Origin: Thinopyrum elongatum
Lineage: Eukaryota > Streptophyta > Magnoliopsida > Poales > Poaceae
DNA: 64,000 nt
Assembly (NCBI GenBank): GCA_011799875.1
Contig: CM022299.1
Span: 28,733,996-28,797,995, forward strand
Direction of reading: 5' to 3'
Both the position numbers and the translations under genes were made by a program. The first letter of the stretch is position 1. Every line of letters starts with the position of its first letter. The notes below the pieces were generated by a model. That model was not told where the DNA came from. It did not search any database and saw only the letters and a list, made by a program, of their open reading frames with translations. This document shows, piece by piece, positions 34,430 through 46,456 of the stretch.

Positions 34430-34937
34430 TACGCACAAAAAGTCTGGAGTTGATGACGTGGCTTTGAATGGTGCATACTAAATGCACAAAAAGTCTGGAG
34501 TTGTAATAAGTTTAAAAAAATGAAATGCCTTTGTAACAGATGAGTTTTCGTTCGAAACCCTGATACTTCGAAAGAGATTGTCCATTTTGTACACGAAGTG
34601 CATCCAGTTTTTGCCGTAACCCTCTCTACTTTTTTGCACATGCTATGTGGGTGAAATGATGATACCATCCAACTTTCAACCTTTTCAGAGTTCATTTGTA
34701 GTGCTTTTCAATTTCAGGGTCACTTAGCTAAAAAAATCGGTAAATGAGCTAAAAAATAGCAAATGAAGTCAGAAAGGTACACGTTTGTCTGAAGCACAAA
34801 AGTACACGTTTCAAATGCCAAAACACATAAGCACCCTAACTATTACAAAGATTCCCTACAGTTTGTCCAAAGTGGGACTTTCCAGATATATAAGTCCGGA
34901 AACTCACTAGAGAAGAAAGTGATGACAGTGAAGCCGG
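34430..34937. other. Spacer between the two large CACTA genes
   Basis: It holds a direct repeat, GCACAAAAAGTCTGGAGTTG, at about 34433 and 34484, with 50-odd bases between starts. It is otherwise A/T-rich and probably contains upstream exons or the promoter of the Ulp1 gene that I cannot delimit. Confidence 0.35.
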
Positions 34938-37900
34938 TCACATCCCAGAGTGGGATCTTTGGGTGTGAAACTTTTTCTTCGGGTGTGTCCCTTTGCGCCG
35001 TAACCATGGACAATCTTCATCATTTAACTGGATGCTCGGGTCAATATTCACTCTGAAGGGAGCAATTTCATCAAACTTTTCATAATCTTCTGACATGTCT
35101 GTCTTGTCATCCACTCCCATGATGTTTCTTTTCCGTGAAAGAACTATGTGGCGCTTTGGCTCATCGTATGATGTATTCACTTCCTTATCTTTTCTTTTTC
35201 TCGGCCTGGTAGACATGTCCTTCACATAGAAAACCTGCGCCACATCATTGGCTAGGACGAATGGTTTGTCTGCGTACACAAGATTGTTGAGATCCACTGT
35301 TGTCATTCCGTACTGCGGGTCTTCCGTTACCCCGCCTCGTGTCATATTGACCCATTTGCACCGAAACAAAGGGACCTTCAAACCACGTCCATAGTCAAGT
35401 TCCCATACCTCCTCTATGTAACCATAATATGTGTCCTTTCCCCTCTTGGTTGCTGCATCAAAGCGGACACCACTGTTTTGGTTGGTGCTCTTCTTATCTT
35501 GGGCGATCGTGTAAAATGTATTCCCATTTATCTCGTACCCTTTGAAAGTCATTATATTCGAAGATGGTAACTGGGACATCAAGTACAGGTCATCTTCAAC
35601 AGCGGCGTCATGCATGGCACGTGTCTGCAACCAACTGGCGAAAGTCCCCGTTTGTTCATGTGTAATCCAGTCGTCAGACTGCTCCGGGTGTTTGGAGCGT
35701 AGAATATTCTTGTGTTCCTCCATATACGGAGCCACCAAGGCGGAATTTTGTAGAACTGTGTAGTGTGCTTGAGTGAGAGAATGCCCGTCCATACATATTA
35801 TTTGTTCCAGTCCTAGCGTGCCATTTGCACCCAGTCTGCCCTTATGCTGCGATTCAGGAACACCAATTGGCTTAAGGTCAGGAATAAAGTCAATACAAAA
35901 CTCAATGACCTCCTCATTTTCATGGCCCTTGGAGATGCTTCCTTCTGGCCTAGCATGGTTATGAACATATTTCTTTAAGACTCCCATGAACCTCTCAAAG
36001 GGGAACATATTGTGTAGAAATACAGGACCCAGAACATTAATCTCTTCGCATAGGTGAACTAGGACGTGCGTCATGATGTTGAAGAACTATGGTGGGAACA
36101 CCAACTAGAAACTGACAAGACATTGCACCAAATCATTCTCTAACCTTGGTATGATTTCTGGATCGATTACCTTCTGAGAGATTGCATTGAGGAATGCACA
36201 TAGCTTCACAATGGCTAATCGAACTTTTTCCGGTAGAAGCCCCCTCAATGCAACCGAAAGCAGTTGCGTCATAATCACGTGGCAGTCATGAGACTTTAGG
36301 TTCTGAAACTTTTTCACTGCCATATTTATTATTCCCTTTATATTCGACGAGAAGCCAGACGGTACCTTCATACTGAGCAGGCAGTCAAAGAAGATTTCCT
36401 TCTCTTCTTTGGTAAGAGCGTAGCTGGCATGACCCTGATGTATGCCGTCTTTTCCATGCATACGTTGCTGGTCCTCCCGTGCCTCCGGTGTATCTTTCGT
36501 CTTCCCATACACGTCCAAGAAGCCAAGCAGGGTCACGCAAAGATTCTTCGTCACGTGCATCACGTTGATTGCAGAGCGGACCTCTAGGTCTTTCCAATAG
36601 GGTAGGTCCCAAAATATAGATTTCTTCTTCCACATGGGTGCGCGTCCATCAGCGTCATTCGGAACAAATTGTCCGCCAGGACCCTTTCCAAAGATTACCT
36701 TCAAATCCTTGACCATATCATGTACATCATCACCAGTACGGTGGCGACGCTTCGTCCAGTGATCCGCCTCACCTTTGAAATGCTTGCCTTTCTTTCTTAC
36801 GGGATGCCTGCTCAGAAGAAATCGACGATGTCCCAGGTACACATTCTTCTTACAATTATCCAAATATATACTGTCGGTATCATCCTAGAAAGTGCGTGCA
36901 TGCGCGGTATCCCTTGTTTGTCTGTCCTGAAAGGTTACTGAGAGCAGGCCAATCATTGATGGTCACAAATAGCAACGCATGTAGGTCAAATTCTTCCTAT
37001 TTGTGCTCATCCCATGCACGTACACCCTTTCCATTCCACAGTTGTAAGAGTTCTTCAACTAATGGCCTTAGGTACACATCAATGTCGTTGCCGGGTTGCT
37101 TAGGGCCTTGGATGAGCACTGGCATCATAATGAACTTCCGCTTCATGCACACCCAAGGAGGAAGGTTATACATACATAGAGTCACAGGCCAGGTGCTATG
37201 ATTTCTGCTCTGATCCCCAAAAGGATTAATGCCATCTGCGCTTAGACCAAACCATACGTTCCTTGCGTCACCTGCAAAGTCCTCCCAGTACTTTCTCTCG
37301 ATTTATCTCCACTGCAACCCGTCAGCGGGTACTCTCAACTTCCCGTCTGTCTTACGGTCTTCTCTGTGCCATCGCATCAACTTGGCATGCTCTTTGTTTT
37401 GGAACAAACGTTTCAACCGTGGTATTATAGGAGCATACCACATCACCTTGGCAGGAATCTTCTTCCTGGGGCGCTCGCCCTCGACATCACCAGGGTCATC
37501 GCGGCTGATCTTATAGCGCAATGCACCGCATACCGGGCACACGTTCAAATCCTCGTACTCACCACGGTAGAGGATGCAGACATTAGGGCATGCATGTATC
37601 TTCTGCACCTCTAATCTTAGAGGGCAGACAGCCTTCTTTGCTTCGTACGTACTCTCGGGCAATTCGTTGTCCTTTAGAAGCATCTTCTTTAACATTATCA
37701 AGAACTTTCCAAATCCCTTGTCAGATACACTATTCTCTGCCTTCCATTGCAGCAATTCCAGTGTGGTGCCCAGCTTTTTCTTGTCAGCTTCGCAATTCGG
37801 GTACAACAATTTATTGTGATCCTCTAATATGCGCTGCAACTTCTTCTTCTCCTTTTCACTTGCGTAGTTTCTCTTTGCATCGGCAATGGCCCGACCTAGA

Positions 37901-38292
37901 TCATCAGCGGGCTCATCTGATGCCTCTTCTTTAGCTTCTTCCCGCATTGCCGGCTCAGCTTCTTCCCCCATTGTTGTACCATCGTATTCAGGGAACCCAT
38001 GGCTAGGATAGCTGTTGTCGTCCTCTTCTTCTTCATTGTCTTCCATCATAACCCCTCTTTCTCCATGCTTGGTCCAAACATTATAGTGGGGCATGAAACC
38101 AGACTCAAACAGGTGGACGTGAATGGTTTTTGACTTAGAGTAACTCCGATCATTCTTACAGCCAGCACATGGACAAGACATAAAACCAACTGCCCGCTTG
38201 TTTGCCTCAGCCGCAAGCAGAAAAGTTTGCACGCCATTAACGAACTGGGGAGAGCATCGGTCATCGTACATCCATTGCCGGCTCATCTTCAT
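34938..38292 (-). pseudogene. TNP2-type CACTA transposase, inactivated
   Basis: It starts at ATG 38292 (MKMSRQWMYDDRCSPQFVNG). The N-terminal transposase-associated zinc domain shows CPCAGCKN. The TNP2 core follows (CPVCGALRYK, VMWYAPIIPRLKRLFQN, then WPVTLCMYNLPPWVCMK, YLGHRRFLLSRHPVRKK, LGFLDVYGKTKDT). Then come DUF4218 (KSHDCHVIMTQLLSVALRG, THVLVHLCEEI, FPFERFMGVLKKYVHNHARP) and DUF4216 (VPLFRCKWVNMTRGGVTED). Lesions are TAA at 37303-37305, TAG at 36997-36999, a one-base insertion near 36884, and TAG at 36105-36107 and 36087-36089. Apart from these the order and length are those of a full TNP2, so inactivation looks moderately recent. It would have cut and joined the CACTA ends. Confidence 0.9.
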
Positions 38293-38370
38293 TACACAGC
38301 ACCGAATAGACCAAATTAATACAAGTTCATACAACACTTATTCTCATAAAACAAACATACAAATAACTCT

Positions 38371-38815
38371 CTAGCTAAAGCATTTAAATGCAACAACAAA
38401 TGCGATCAAGATTGCAACTAAGGTAACAATTGATCCAACAGCATAATGATACCAAGCCTCACTATCAATGGCATATTTTCTAATCTTTCTAATCTTCAAG
38501 CGCATTTTCTCCATCTTGATCTTGTGATCATCGACGACATCGGCAACATGCAACTCCAATTCCATCTTCTCCCCCTCAATTCTTTTCAATTTTTATTTCA
38601 AATACTCGTTTTCTCTTTCAACTAAATTTAACCTCTCGACAATAGGGTCGGTTGGAATTTCCGATTCACATACCTCCTAGATAAAAATATCTATGTCAAC
38701 TTGATGGGCATAATTTGTCATAAATGCGAAATGCAACAAATAGTTATAAAAGAGAATATACCACATCCGAATCATAACCCGGACAAGGGCCGACGGGGAC
38801 GGATATCAAAACCAT
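38371..38815 (-). pseudogene. Small CACTA gene: coiled coil with C-terminal membrane segment
   Basis: Two exons splice cleanly: 38815-38762 (MVLISVPVGPCPGYDSDV, donor GTATAT) and 38676-38371 (acceptor TTATCTAG, stop TAG). The second exon encodes a Glu/Lys-rich heptad-like segment (LVERENEYLK, then KLKRIEGEKMELELHV, KIKMEKMRLKIRKIRKY) and a C-terminal hydrophobic helix (SIVTLVAILIAFVVAF). One in-frame TAA after NEYLK near 38595 splits it. It lies just upstream of TNP2, on the same strand, inside the CACTA ends. I do not know a function. The arrangement resembles a tail-anchored protein. Confidence 0.65.
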
Positions 38816-39324
38816 GGCACTATGTATAACAAACAACGTACGGGTAAGATAATTATACAAGTAACTATATATCTAAATCACACAAACATGATTTTTTTTT
38901 ATATAAAAAAGATAAGAACAAGAGGCTCACCACAAGGTGGTGCCGGCGACGGGACGGTGCGGGCGATCGACGGTGGTTAGGATGGAGACGGGAAGGCACT
39001 AAGTAAACCACACCTACATATATAAATTAGAGTTATTTTGACCTCAAATTGCATATAAATCAAATACTACCACATATAATTCCTCCCAAAATAAAACCCA
39101 CAAATCACTATACTTATAGAGCATTGCAAGAGAAAATCTAGCAATGAGAGATGAAAGGACAAAGTTGCCAACCTTTGTGATCACTTGGATGGATGGGGTG
39201 CCTTCAAATCTTCACAAATTTCGGCAAAAATGGAGTGTGAGCTCGAGAGGAAGAGCAATAAAACAGAGGAGAGGAAAGGGGAAGAACAGAGCGCTCGGGC
39301 TCGACGAAGGGGTTTATAGAGGAT

Positions 39325-39618
39325 GACCTTTAGTACTGGTTCATATAACCAACCGGTACTAAAGGTGCATCTCTAGTCCTGGTTCGTGGCATGAACCGGT
39401 ACTAAAGGTGCTGGTGGGGCCCCAGCCTGACAACAGCCTGCCACCACCTCTTTAGTACCAGTTCGTGGCACGAACTGGTACTAAAGGTTCGCCACAAACC
39501 GATACTAATGAGCGCCGCCCGCCTAGCCGTTGGAACCGGCACTAATGGTCACATTAGTGCCGGTTCAGTTACAAACCGGGACTAATGGGCTTCACATTAG
39601 GCCCTTTTTCTACTAGTG
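39325..39618. repeat. Right terminal and subterminal repeats of the CACTA element
   Basis: There are at least six copies, in both orientations, of AGTACTGGTTC / GAACCGGTACTAAAGG-like 15-mers, then the inward-facing CACTAGTAG terminus at 39618. Confidence 0.85.
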
Positions 39619-42600
39619 CATATTTATCCACGTAATTTTCTTTATTGTGGCATGAACATTCAGATCCATAAGATTCAAAACAAAAGTTTAATATTGACAT
39701 AAAAACGATAATACTTCAAGCATACTAATAAAGCAATCATGTCTTCTCAAAATAACATGGCCAAAGAAAGTTATCCCTACAAAATCATATAGTCTGGCTA
39801 TGCTCCATCTTCATCACACAAAATATTCAAATCATGCACAACCCCGATGACAAGCCAAGCAATTGTTTCATACTTTTGATGTTCTCAAACCTTTTCAACT
39901 TTCACGCAATACATGAGCGTGATCCATGGACATAGCACTATAGATGGAATAGAAGGTGGTTGTGGAGAAGACAAAAAGAGGGAGATAGTCTCACATCAAC
40001 TAGGCGTATCAACGGGCTATGGAGATGCCCATCAATAGATATCAATGTGAGTGAGTAGGGATTGCCATGCAACAGATGCACTAGAGCTATAAGTTTATGA
40101 AAGCTCAAAAAGAAACTAAGTGGGTGTGCATCCAACTCGCTTGCTCACGAAGACCTAGGGCAATTTGAGCAAGCCCATCATTGGAATATACAGGCCAAGT
40201 TCTATAATGAAAAATTCCCACTAGTATATGAAAGTGACAACATAGGAGACTCTATATCATGAAGATCACGGTGCTACTTTGAAGCACAAGCGAGGTAAAA
40301 GGAGAGTAACATTGCCCCTTCTCTCTTTTCTCTCATTTTTTTATTTGGGCCTTCTCTCATTTTTTTTGGCCTCTTTTTTCTATTTTTCGTCCAGAGTCTC
40401 ATCCCGACTTGTGGGGGAATCATAGTCTCCATCATCCTTTCCTCACATGGGACAATGCTCTAATAATGAAGATCATCACACTTTTATTTACTTACAAATC
40501 AAGAATTACAACTCGATACTTAGAACAAAATATGACTCTATATGAATGCCTCCGGCGGTGTATCGGGATGTGCAATGAATCAAGAGTGACATGTATGAAA
40601 GAATTATGAATAGTGGCTTTGCCACGAATACGATGTCAACTACATGATCATGCAAAGCAATATGACAATGATGAAGCGTGTCATAATAAACGGAACGGTG
40701 GAAGTTGCATGGCAATATATCTTGGAATGGCTATGGAAATGCCATAATAGGTAGGTATGGTGGCTGTTTTGAGGAAGGTATATGGTGGGTGTAATGCACC
40801 GGCGAAAGTTGCGCGGTACTAGAGAGGCTAGCAATGGTGGAAGGGTGAGAGTGCGTATAATCCATGGACTCAACATTAGTCATAAAGAACTCACATACTT
40901 ATTGCAAAAATCTATTAGTTATCAGAACGAAGTACTACGTGCATGCTCCTAGGGGGATAGATTGGTAGCAAAAGACCATCGCTCGTCCCCGACCGCAACT
41001 CATAAGGAAGAAAATCAATAAATAAATCATGCTCCCACTTCATCACATAACGGTTCACCATACGTGCATGCTACGGGAATCACAAACTTTAACACAAGTA
41101 TTTCTACAATCCACAATTACTCACTAGCATGACTCTGATATCACCATCTTTATATCTCAAAACAATCATAAGGAATCAAACTTCTCATAGTATTTAATGC
41201 ACTTTATATGAAAGTTTTTATTATATCCCTCTTGGATTCCCATCATATTAGGAATAAATTCATAACCTAAGCAAATTACCATTTTGTTTAGAGACTCTCA
41301 AAATAATATAAGTGAAGCATGAGAGTTCATCAATTTCTATAAAATAAAACCACCGCCGTGCTCTAAAAAGATATAAGTGAAGCACTAGAGCAAACGACAA
41401 ACTACTCCTAAAGATATAAGTGAAGATCAATGAGTAGTCGAATAATTGTGTAACTACGTAAAGACTCTCTAACATTTAAGAATTTCAGACCTTAATATTT
41501 TATTCAAACGGCAACCAAAGCAAAATAAATGGCATTGCAAGGATAGCGCATATCATGTGAAGAAGCAAAAACTTAGGCTCAACCAAAACTGACCGATAGT
41601 TGTTGAAGAAGAAAGGTGGGATGCCAACCGGGGCATCCCAAGCTTAGATGCTTGAGACTTCTTGAAATATTAATTAGGGATGCCTTGGGCATCCCCAATA
41701 TTGAGCTTTTGTGTCTCCTTAATTCCTTTTATATCACGGTTTCCCTAAATCTTAAAAACTTCATGCACACAAAACTCAACAAGAACTCGTGAGATAAGTT
41801 AGTATAAATCAATGCACAACCTTACCAATATCTACTGTAGCAAATCACTAAAATTATTATTTAACATTGCATACTAAATGCCTCTGCATATTTAATACTC
41901 CTATCCTCAAATAGAATCATTAAACAAGCAAACATATGCAAACAATGCAAACATAACAGCAATCTGTCTAAACAGGACAGCCTGTAAAGAGTGTAATTGT
42001 ACTCATACTTCCCTAACTCCAAAACTTCTGAAAAATTACCACACTGTATAAAAAATTTTGTTACTCATTGTGTAAAAATTTCAAGATTTTACCACGTTCT
42101 GACTTTCCATAAGAATTCAGACAATGATAGGAAACTTTCTGTTTTCAAAACAGCAACATATAGGCTTGCAAAATAAGCATGGTAAAGGCTACACTTGATC
42201 TTTTATTCAAATAAAAGATGAAAAACATTAATCTAAATAACATCAAGCACATACTAATAAAATAAAATGACTCTCCAAGCAAAACTCATATCATGTGACG
42301 AATAAAAATATAGCTCCAAGTAAGGTTACCGATAATGTTGGAGACGAATGAAGGGATGCCTTCCGGGGCATCAACAAGCTTAGTTGCTTGGATCTTCCTT
42401 GAATATTACCTTGGGGTGCCTTGGGCATCCCCAAGATTAGGGCCTTGTCACTCCTTATTCTCCTCATATCGATATCTCACCCAAAACTTGAAAACTTCAA
42501 TCACACAAAACTTAACGGAACTTAGTGAGATGGGTTAGTATGATGAAACAAATCATTCACTTTAGTACTGTCAAGACAAGATTCAAAATTTTTATCACAT

Positions 42601-43084
42601 GATACCTACTTTACCCTATCATTTCTACAATTTATATTGAGCAATATAAGCCATAGAAACTAGGAAACAAGCAAACTATGCATCAAAAACAGAATCTGTC
42701 AAAAACAGAACAGTCTGTAAATATCTGAATTAAGATTATACTTATGTAACTCAAAATATTCTGAAAAATTAGGAAAACGTATAAAATTCGTATACCAATC
42801 CTATGTAAAAAAATTCAGAGTTTTTCCACGTTTCTGTGAATTTTAACAATTCTGTTACTGGACGCAAAAGTTTCTCTTTTTGCACAGAATCAAGTCAACT
42901 ATCAACCACACTATCCCAAAGGCTTTACTTGGCACTTTATTCAAACAAAACCTATAAAACATGATTACTACAGTAGCATAATCATGTGAACTCACAAAAA
43001 CAGTAGGGGTAAATATTGGGTTGTCTCCCAACAAGTGCTTTTCTTTAATGCCTTTTTAGCTAGGCATGATGATTTCAATGATGC

Positions 43085-44056
43085 TCACATAGAAGATAAG
43101 AATTGAAACACAAAGAGAGAATCATGAAAAATATGACTAGCACATTTAAGTCTAACCCACTTCCTATGCATAGGGATTTTGTGAGCAAATAACTTATGGG
43201 AACAAGAATCAACTAGCATAGGAAGGCAACTCAAGTATAACTTCAAAATTCTCAACACATATAGAGGAAACTTGATATTATTGCAATACCTACAAGCATA
43301 TGTTCCTCCCTCATAATAATTTTCAGTAGCATCATGAATGAATTCAACAATATAACTATCACATAAAGCATTCTTTTCATGATCCACAAGCATGCAAATT
43401 TTACTACTCTCCACATAAGTAAATTTATTCTCATGAATAGTAGTGGGAGCAAACTCAACAAAATAACTATCATGTGAGGCATAATCCAATTGAAAATTAA
43501 AATAATGATGACAAGTTTCATGGTTATCATTATTCTTTATAGCATACATGTCATCACAATAATCATCATAGATAGCAACTTTGTTCTCATAATCAATTGG
43601 AACCTCTTCCAAAAAAGTGGATTCATCACTAAATAAAGTCATGACCTCTCCAAATCCACTTTTATCAATATTGTGAAAATATTCAACACCGTCCAAAATA
43701 GTGGGATCATTAGTACCTAGAGTAGACACTCTTCCAAACACACTTTCATCAATATAATCATCATAAATAGGAAGCATGCTATCATCATAATAAATATTCT
43801 CATCAAAACTTGGGGGTCTAAAAATATCATCTTCATCAAACATAGCGTCCCCAAGCTTGTAGCTTTGCATATCATTAGCATCATGGATATTCAAGGAATT
43901 CATACTAACAACATTGCAATCATGCTCATCATTCAAAGATTGTATGCCAAACATTTTATTGACTTCTTCTTCTAACACTTGAGCACAATTTTCCTTTCCA
44001 TCATTTTGACGAAAGACATTAAAAAGATGAAGCATATGAGGCAACCTCAATTCCAT
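43085..44056 (-). CDS. Short acidic ORF of element C, full-length form
   Basis: An intact frame of 323 codons starts MELRLPHMLHLFNVF. It is the longer homologue of 20126-20902 and contains an extra block (ESVFGRVSTLGTNDPTILDG, FGEVMTLFSDESTFLEE) between two IYDDY motifs. It is acidic in the middle and basic with Cys/His toward the end. It has no recognised domain. It takes the place of gag-pol and remains open although the element's LTRs have diverged. Confidence 0.6.
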   Translation of the reverse strand: MELRLPHMLHLFNVFRQNDGKENCAQVLEEEVNKMFGIQSLNDEHDCNVVSMNSLNIHDANDMQSYKLGDAMFDEDDIFRPPSFDENIYYDDSMLPIYDDYIDESVFGRVSTLGTNDPTILDGVEYFHNIDKSGFGEVMTLFSDESTFLEEVPIDYENKVAIYDDYCDDMYAIKNNDNHETCHHYFNFQLDYASHDSYFVEFAPTTIHENKFTYVESSKICMLVDHEKNALCDSYIVEFIHDATENYYEGGTYACRYCNNIKFPLYVLRILKLYLSCLPMLVDSCSHKLFAHKIPMHRKWVRLKCASHIFHDSLFVFQFLSSM

Positions 44057-44153
44057 TTATTTTTAGTTTTCTTTTATAGACTAAACTAGTGATAAAACAA
44101 GAAACTAAAAGATTCAATTGCAAGATCTAAAGATATACCTTCAAGCACTCGCC

Positions 44154-44233
44154 TCCCCGGCAACGGCGCCAGAAAATAGCTTCATTGACGAGATGTGAGT
44201 GCCGCTTACCTAGCCTCCCCGGCAACGGCGCCA
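44154..44233 (-). other. Duplicated primer-binding site of element C
   Basis: The plus strand shows TCCCCGGCAACGGCGCCA at 44154-44171 and again at 44216-44233, 62 bases apart. Both are the tRNA-Asp-type site on the minus strand. The copy at 44216 has the usual 10-base spacing to the LTR at 44244. The other is an internal duplicate. Confidence 0.8.
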
Positions 44234-44243
44234 GAAAAGAGCT

Positions 44244-45332
44244 TGATGTCTACTACGCAACCTTCTTCTTGTAGACTCGTGTTGGGCCTCCAAGCCCAGA
44301 GTTTTGTAGGACAGTAGCAAATTTCCCTCAAGTGGATGACCTAAGGTTTATCAATCCGTGGGAGGCGTAGGATGAAGATGGTTTCTCTCAAACAACCCTG
44401 CAACCAAATAACAAAGAGTCTCTTGTGTCCCCAACACACCCAATACAATGATAAATTGTATAGGTTCACTAGTTCGGCGAAGAGATGGGGATACAAGTGC
44501 AATATGGATGGTAGATATAGGTTTTTGTAATCTGAAAATATAAAAACAGCAAGGTAGAAAGTAACAAAAGTGAGCGAAAACGGTATTGCAATGCTTCGAA
44601 ACAAGGCCTAGGGTTCATACTTTCACTACTGCAAGTTCTCTCAACAATGATAACATAATTAGATCATATAACAATCCCTCAACATGCAACAAAGAGTCAC
44701 TCCAAAGTCACCAATAGCGGAGAATAAACGAAGAGATTATTGTAGGGTACGAAACCACCTCAAAGTTATTCTTTCTGATCGATCTATTGGGCTATTCCTA
44801 TAAGTGTCACAAACAGCCCTAGAGTTCGTACTAAAATAAAACCTTAAGACACACATCAACCAAAACCCTAATGTCACCTAGATACTCCAATGTTACCACA
44901 AGTATCCGCGGGTTTGATTATATGATATGCATCACACAATCTCAGATTCATCTATTCAAACGAACACCAAGAACTTCAAAGAGTGCCCCAAAGTTTCTAC
45001 CGGAGAGTCAAGACAAAAGCGTGTGCGAACCCCTATGCATAAGTTCACAAGGTCACAGAACCCGCAAGTTGATCACCAAAACATACATCAAGTGGATCAC
45101 GTGAATATCCCATTGTCACAACAGATAAACACATGCAAGACATACATCAAGTTTTCTCAAATCCTTAAAGACTCAATCCGATAAGATAACTTCAAAGGGA
45201 AAACTCAACTCATTACAAGGTAGAGGGGGAGAAACATCATATGATCCGACTATAATAACAAAGCTCGCGATACATCAAGATCATGCCAAATCAAGAACAC
45301 GGGAGAGAGAAAGAGAGATCAAACACATAGCT
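44244..45332 (-). repeat. 5' LTR of element C, truncated
   Basis: It matches the 3' LTR from TGATGTCTACTACGC up to AAACACATAGCT and then switches abruptly to internal sequence of another element. The promoter half of this LTR is therefore absent. An 87-codon frame lies at 44341-44604. Confidence 0.85.
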
Positions 45333-46456
45333 CAAAAAGATATAAATGAAGCACTAGAGCAACTTCCTAGATCAAAAGATATAAGTGAAGCACAAAGAGT
45401 ATTCTAACAAATCATGAATAAATGCGTGTCTCTCTAAAAAGGTGTGTCCAGCAAGGGATGATTGTGGCAAACTAAAAGGCAAACAAGCAAAAGACCAATA
45501 TAATACACGACGCTCCAAGCAAAACTCATGTCATGTGATGAATAAAAATATAGCTCCAAGTAATTTACTGATAGTTGGTAGAAGAAAGAGGGGATGCCAT
45601 TCGGGGGCATCCCCAAGATTAGATTGCTTGAGTCTCTTTGAATATTATCTTGGGGTGCGTCGGGCATCCCCAAGCTTAGGCTCTTGCCACCCCTTATTCC
45701 GTCATCCATCGCGATCTTACTCAAAACTTGAAAACTTCAGTACACAAAACTCAACAAAAACCTTCGTGAGATTCGTTAGTATAACAATCAAATCACAAAC
45801 TTAAGGTATTGTCATGAACACATTCATATTTTATTTTTGCATATTATATATTATATTCCAACTTCTCCATGAGTTATACCCCCCCGATACAAACCATAGA
45901 TTCATCAAAACAAGCAAACAATGCAACGAAAACAGAATCTGTCTAAAACAGAATAGTCTGTAGCAATATGAATAAAAACCATACTTCTTAACCTCCAAAA
46001 ATTCTGAAAAATGAGGTCAACGTGGAAAATTTGTATATCAATCATGTGTAAATAATTCAGAGCTAAAACACATTCCAGTGATTTTTTTAGATTTTTCTGG
46101 ACTGAGCATAAAAGTTTCTGTTTTTTCACAAAATCAAAGCAACTACTATCCCGCATCATCCTAAAGGCTTTACTTGGCACAAACACTAATTAAAACACAA
46201 AAACACAATCATAACATTAGCATAATTGTGTGCATACTCAAATAACAGAAATGATAAATATAGGGTTGTCTCCCAACAAGCTCTTTCTTTATAGCCATTA
46301 AGATAGGCTTGAGATTTTATTGATGCTCACATGAAAGATAATAATTGAAACACAAAGAGAGCATCATAAAACATGTGACAAACACATTTAAGTCTAACAT
46401 ACTTCCTATGCATAGGCATTTTGGGGAAGAAGAACAAAACATCAACAATTCGAACT

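Larger units (their letters stand above)
30351..39618 (-). mobile_element. Complete CACTA (En/Spm-type) DNA transposon, three decayed genes
   Basis: Both ends begin CACTAGT when read inward. The left tip is CACTAGTGCAGAACCGGG and the right tip, on the minus strand, is CACTAGTAGAAAAAGGGCC. A 3-bp duplication CAT flanks it. Length is 9268 bases. Genes lie on the minus strand: a small coiled-coil/TM gene (38815-38371), a TNP2 transposase (38292-34938) and a Transposase_24/Ulp1 gene (34426-30838). All carry stops, so it is no longer autonomous. Confidence 0.92.
28602..45332 (-). mobile_element. Element C: Sabrina-like LTR retrotransposon, minus, interrupted by a CACTA element and truncated
   Basis: Its 3' LTR (28602-30266), polypurine tract (about 30267-30282), internal region (30283-30350 and 39622-44243) and most of its 5' LTR (44244-~45332) are present. 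A CACTA element splits it at 30350/39619. The promoter-distal part of the 5' LTR and its right target duplication are missing because of a deletion. The internal region 39622-43080 is non-coding and is the reverse-strand counterpart of 21000-24360 in element A, including the AAGCTTGGGGATGCC hairpins near 41610-41700 and 42355-42435. Confidence 0.85.
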
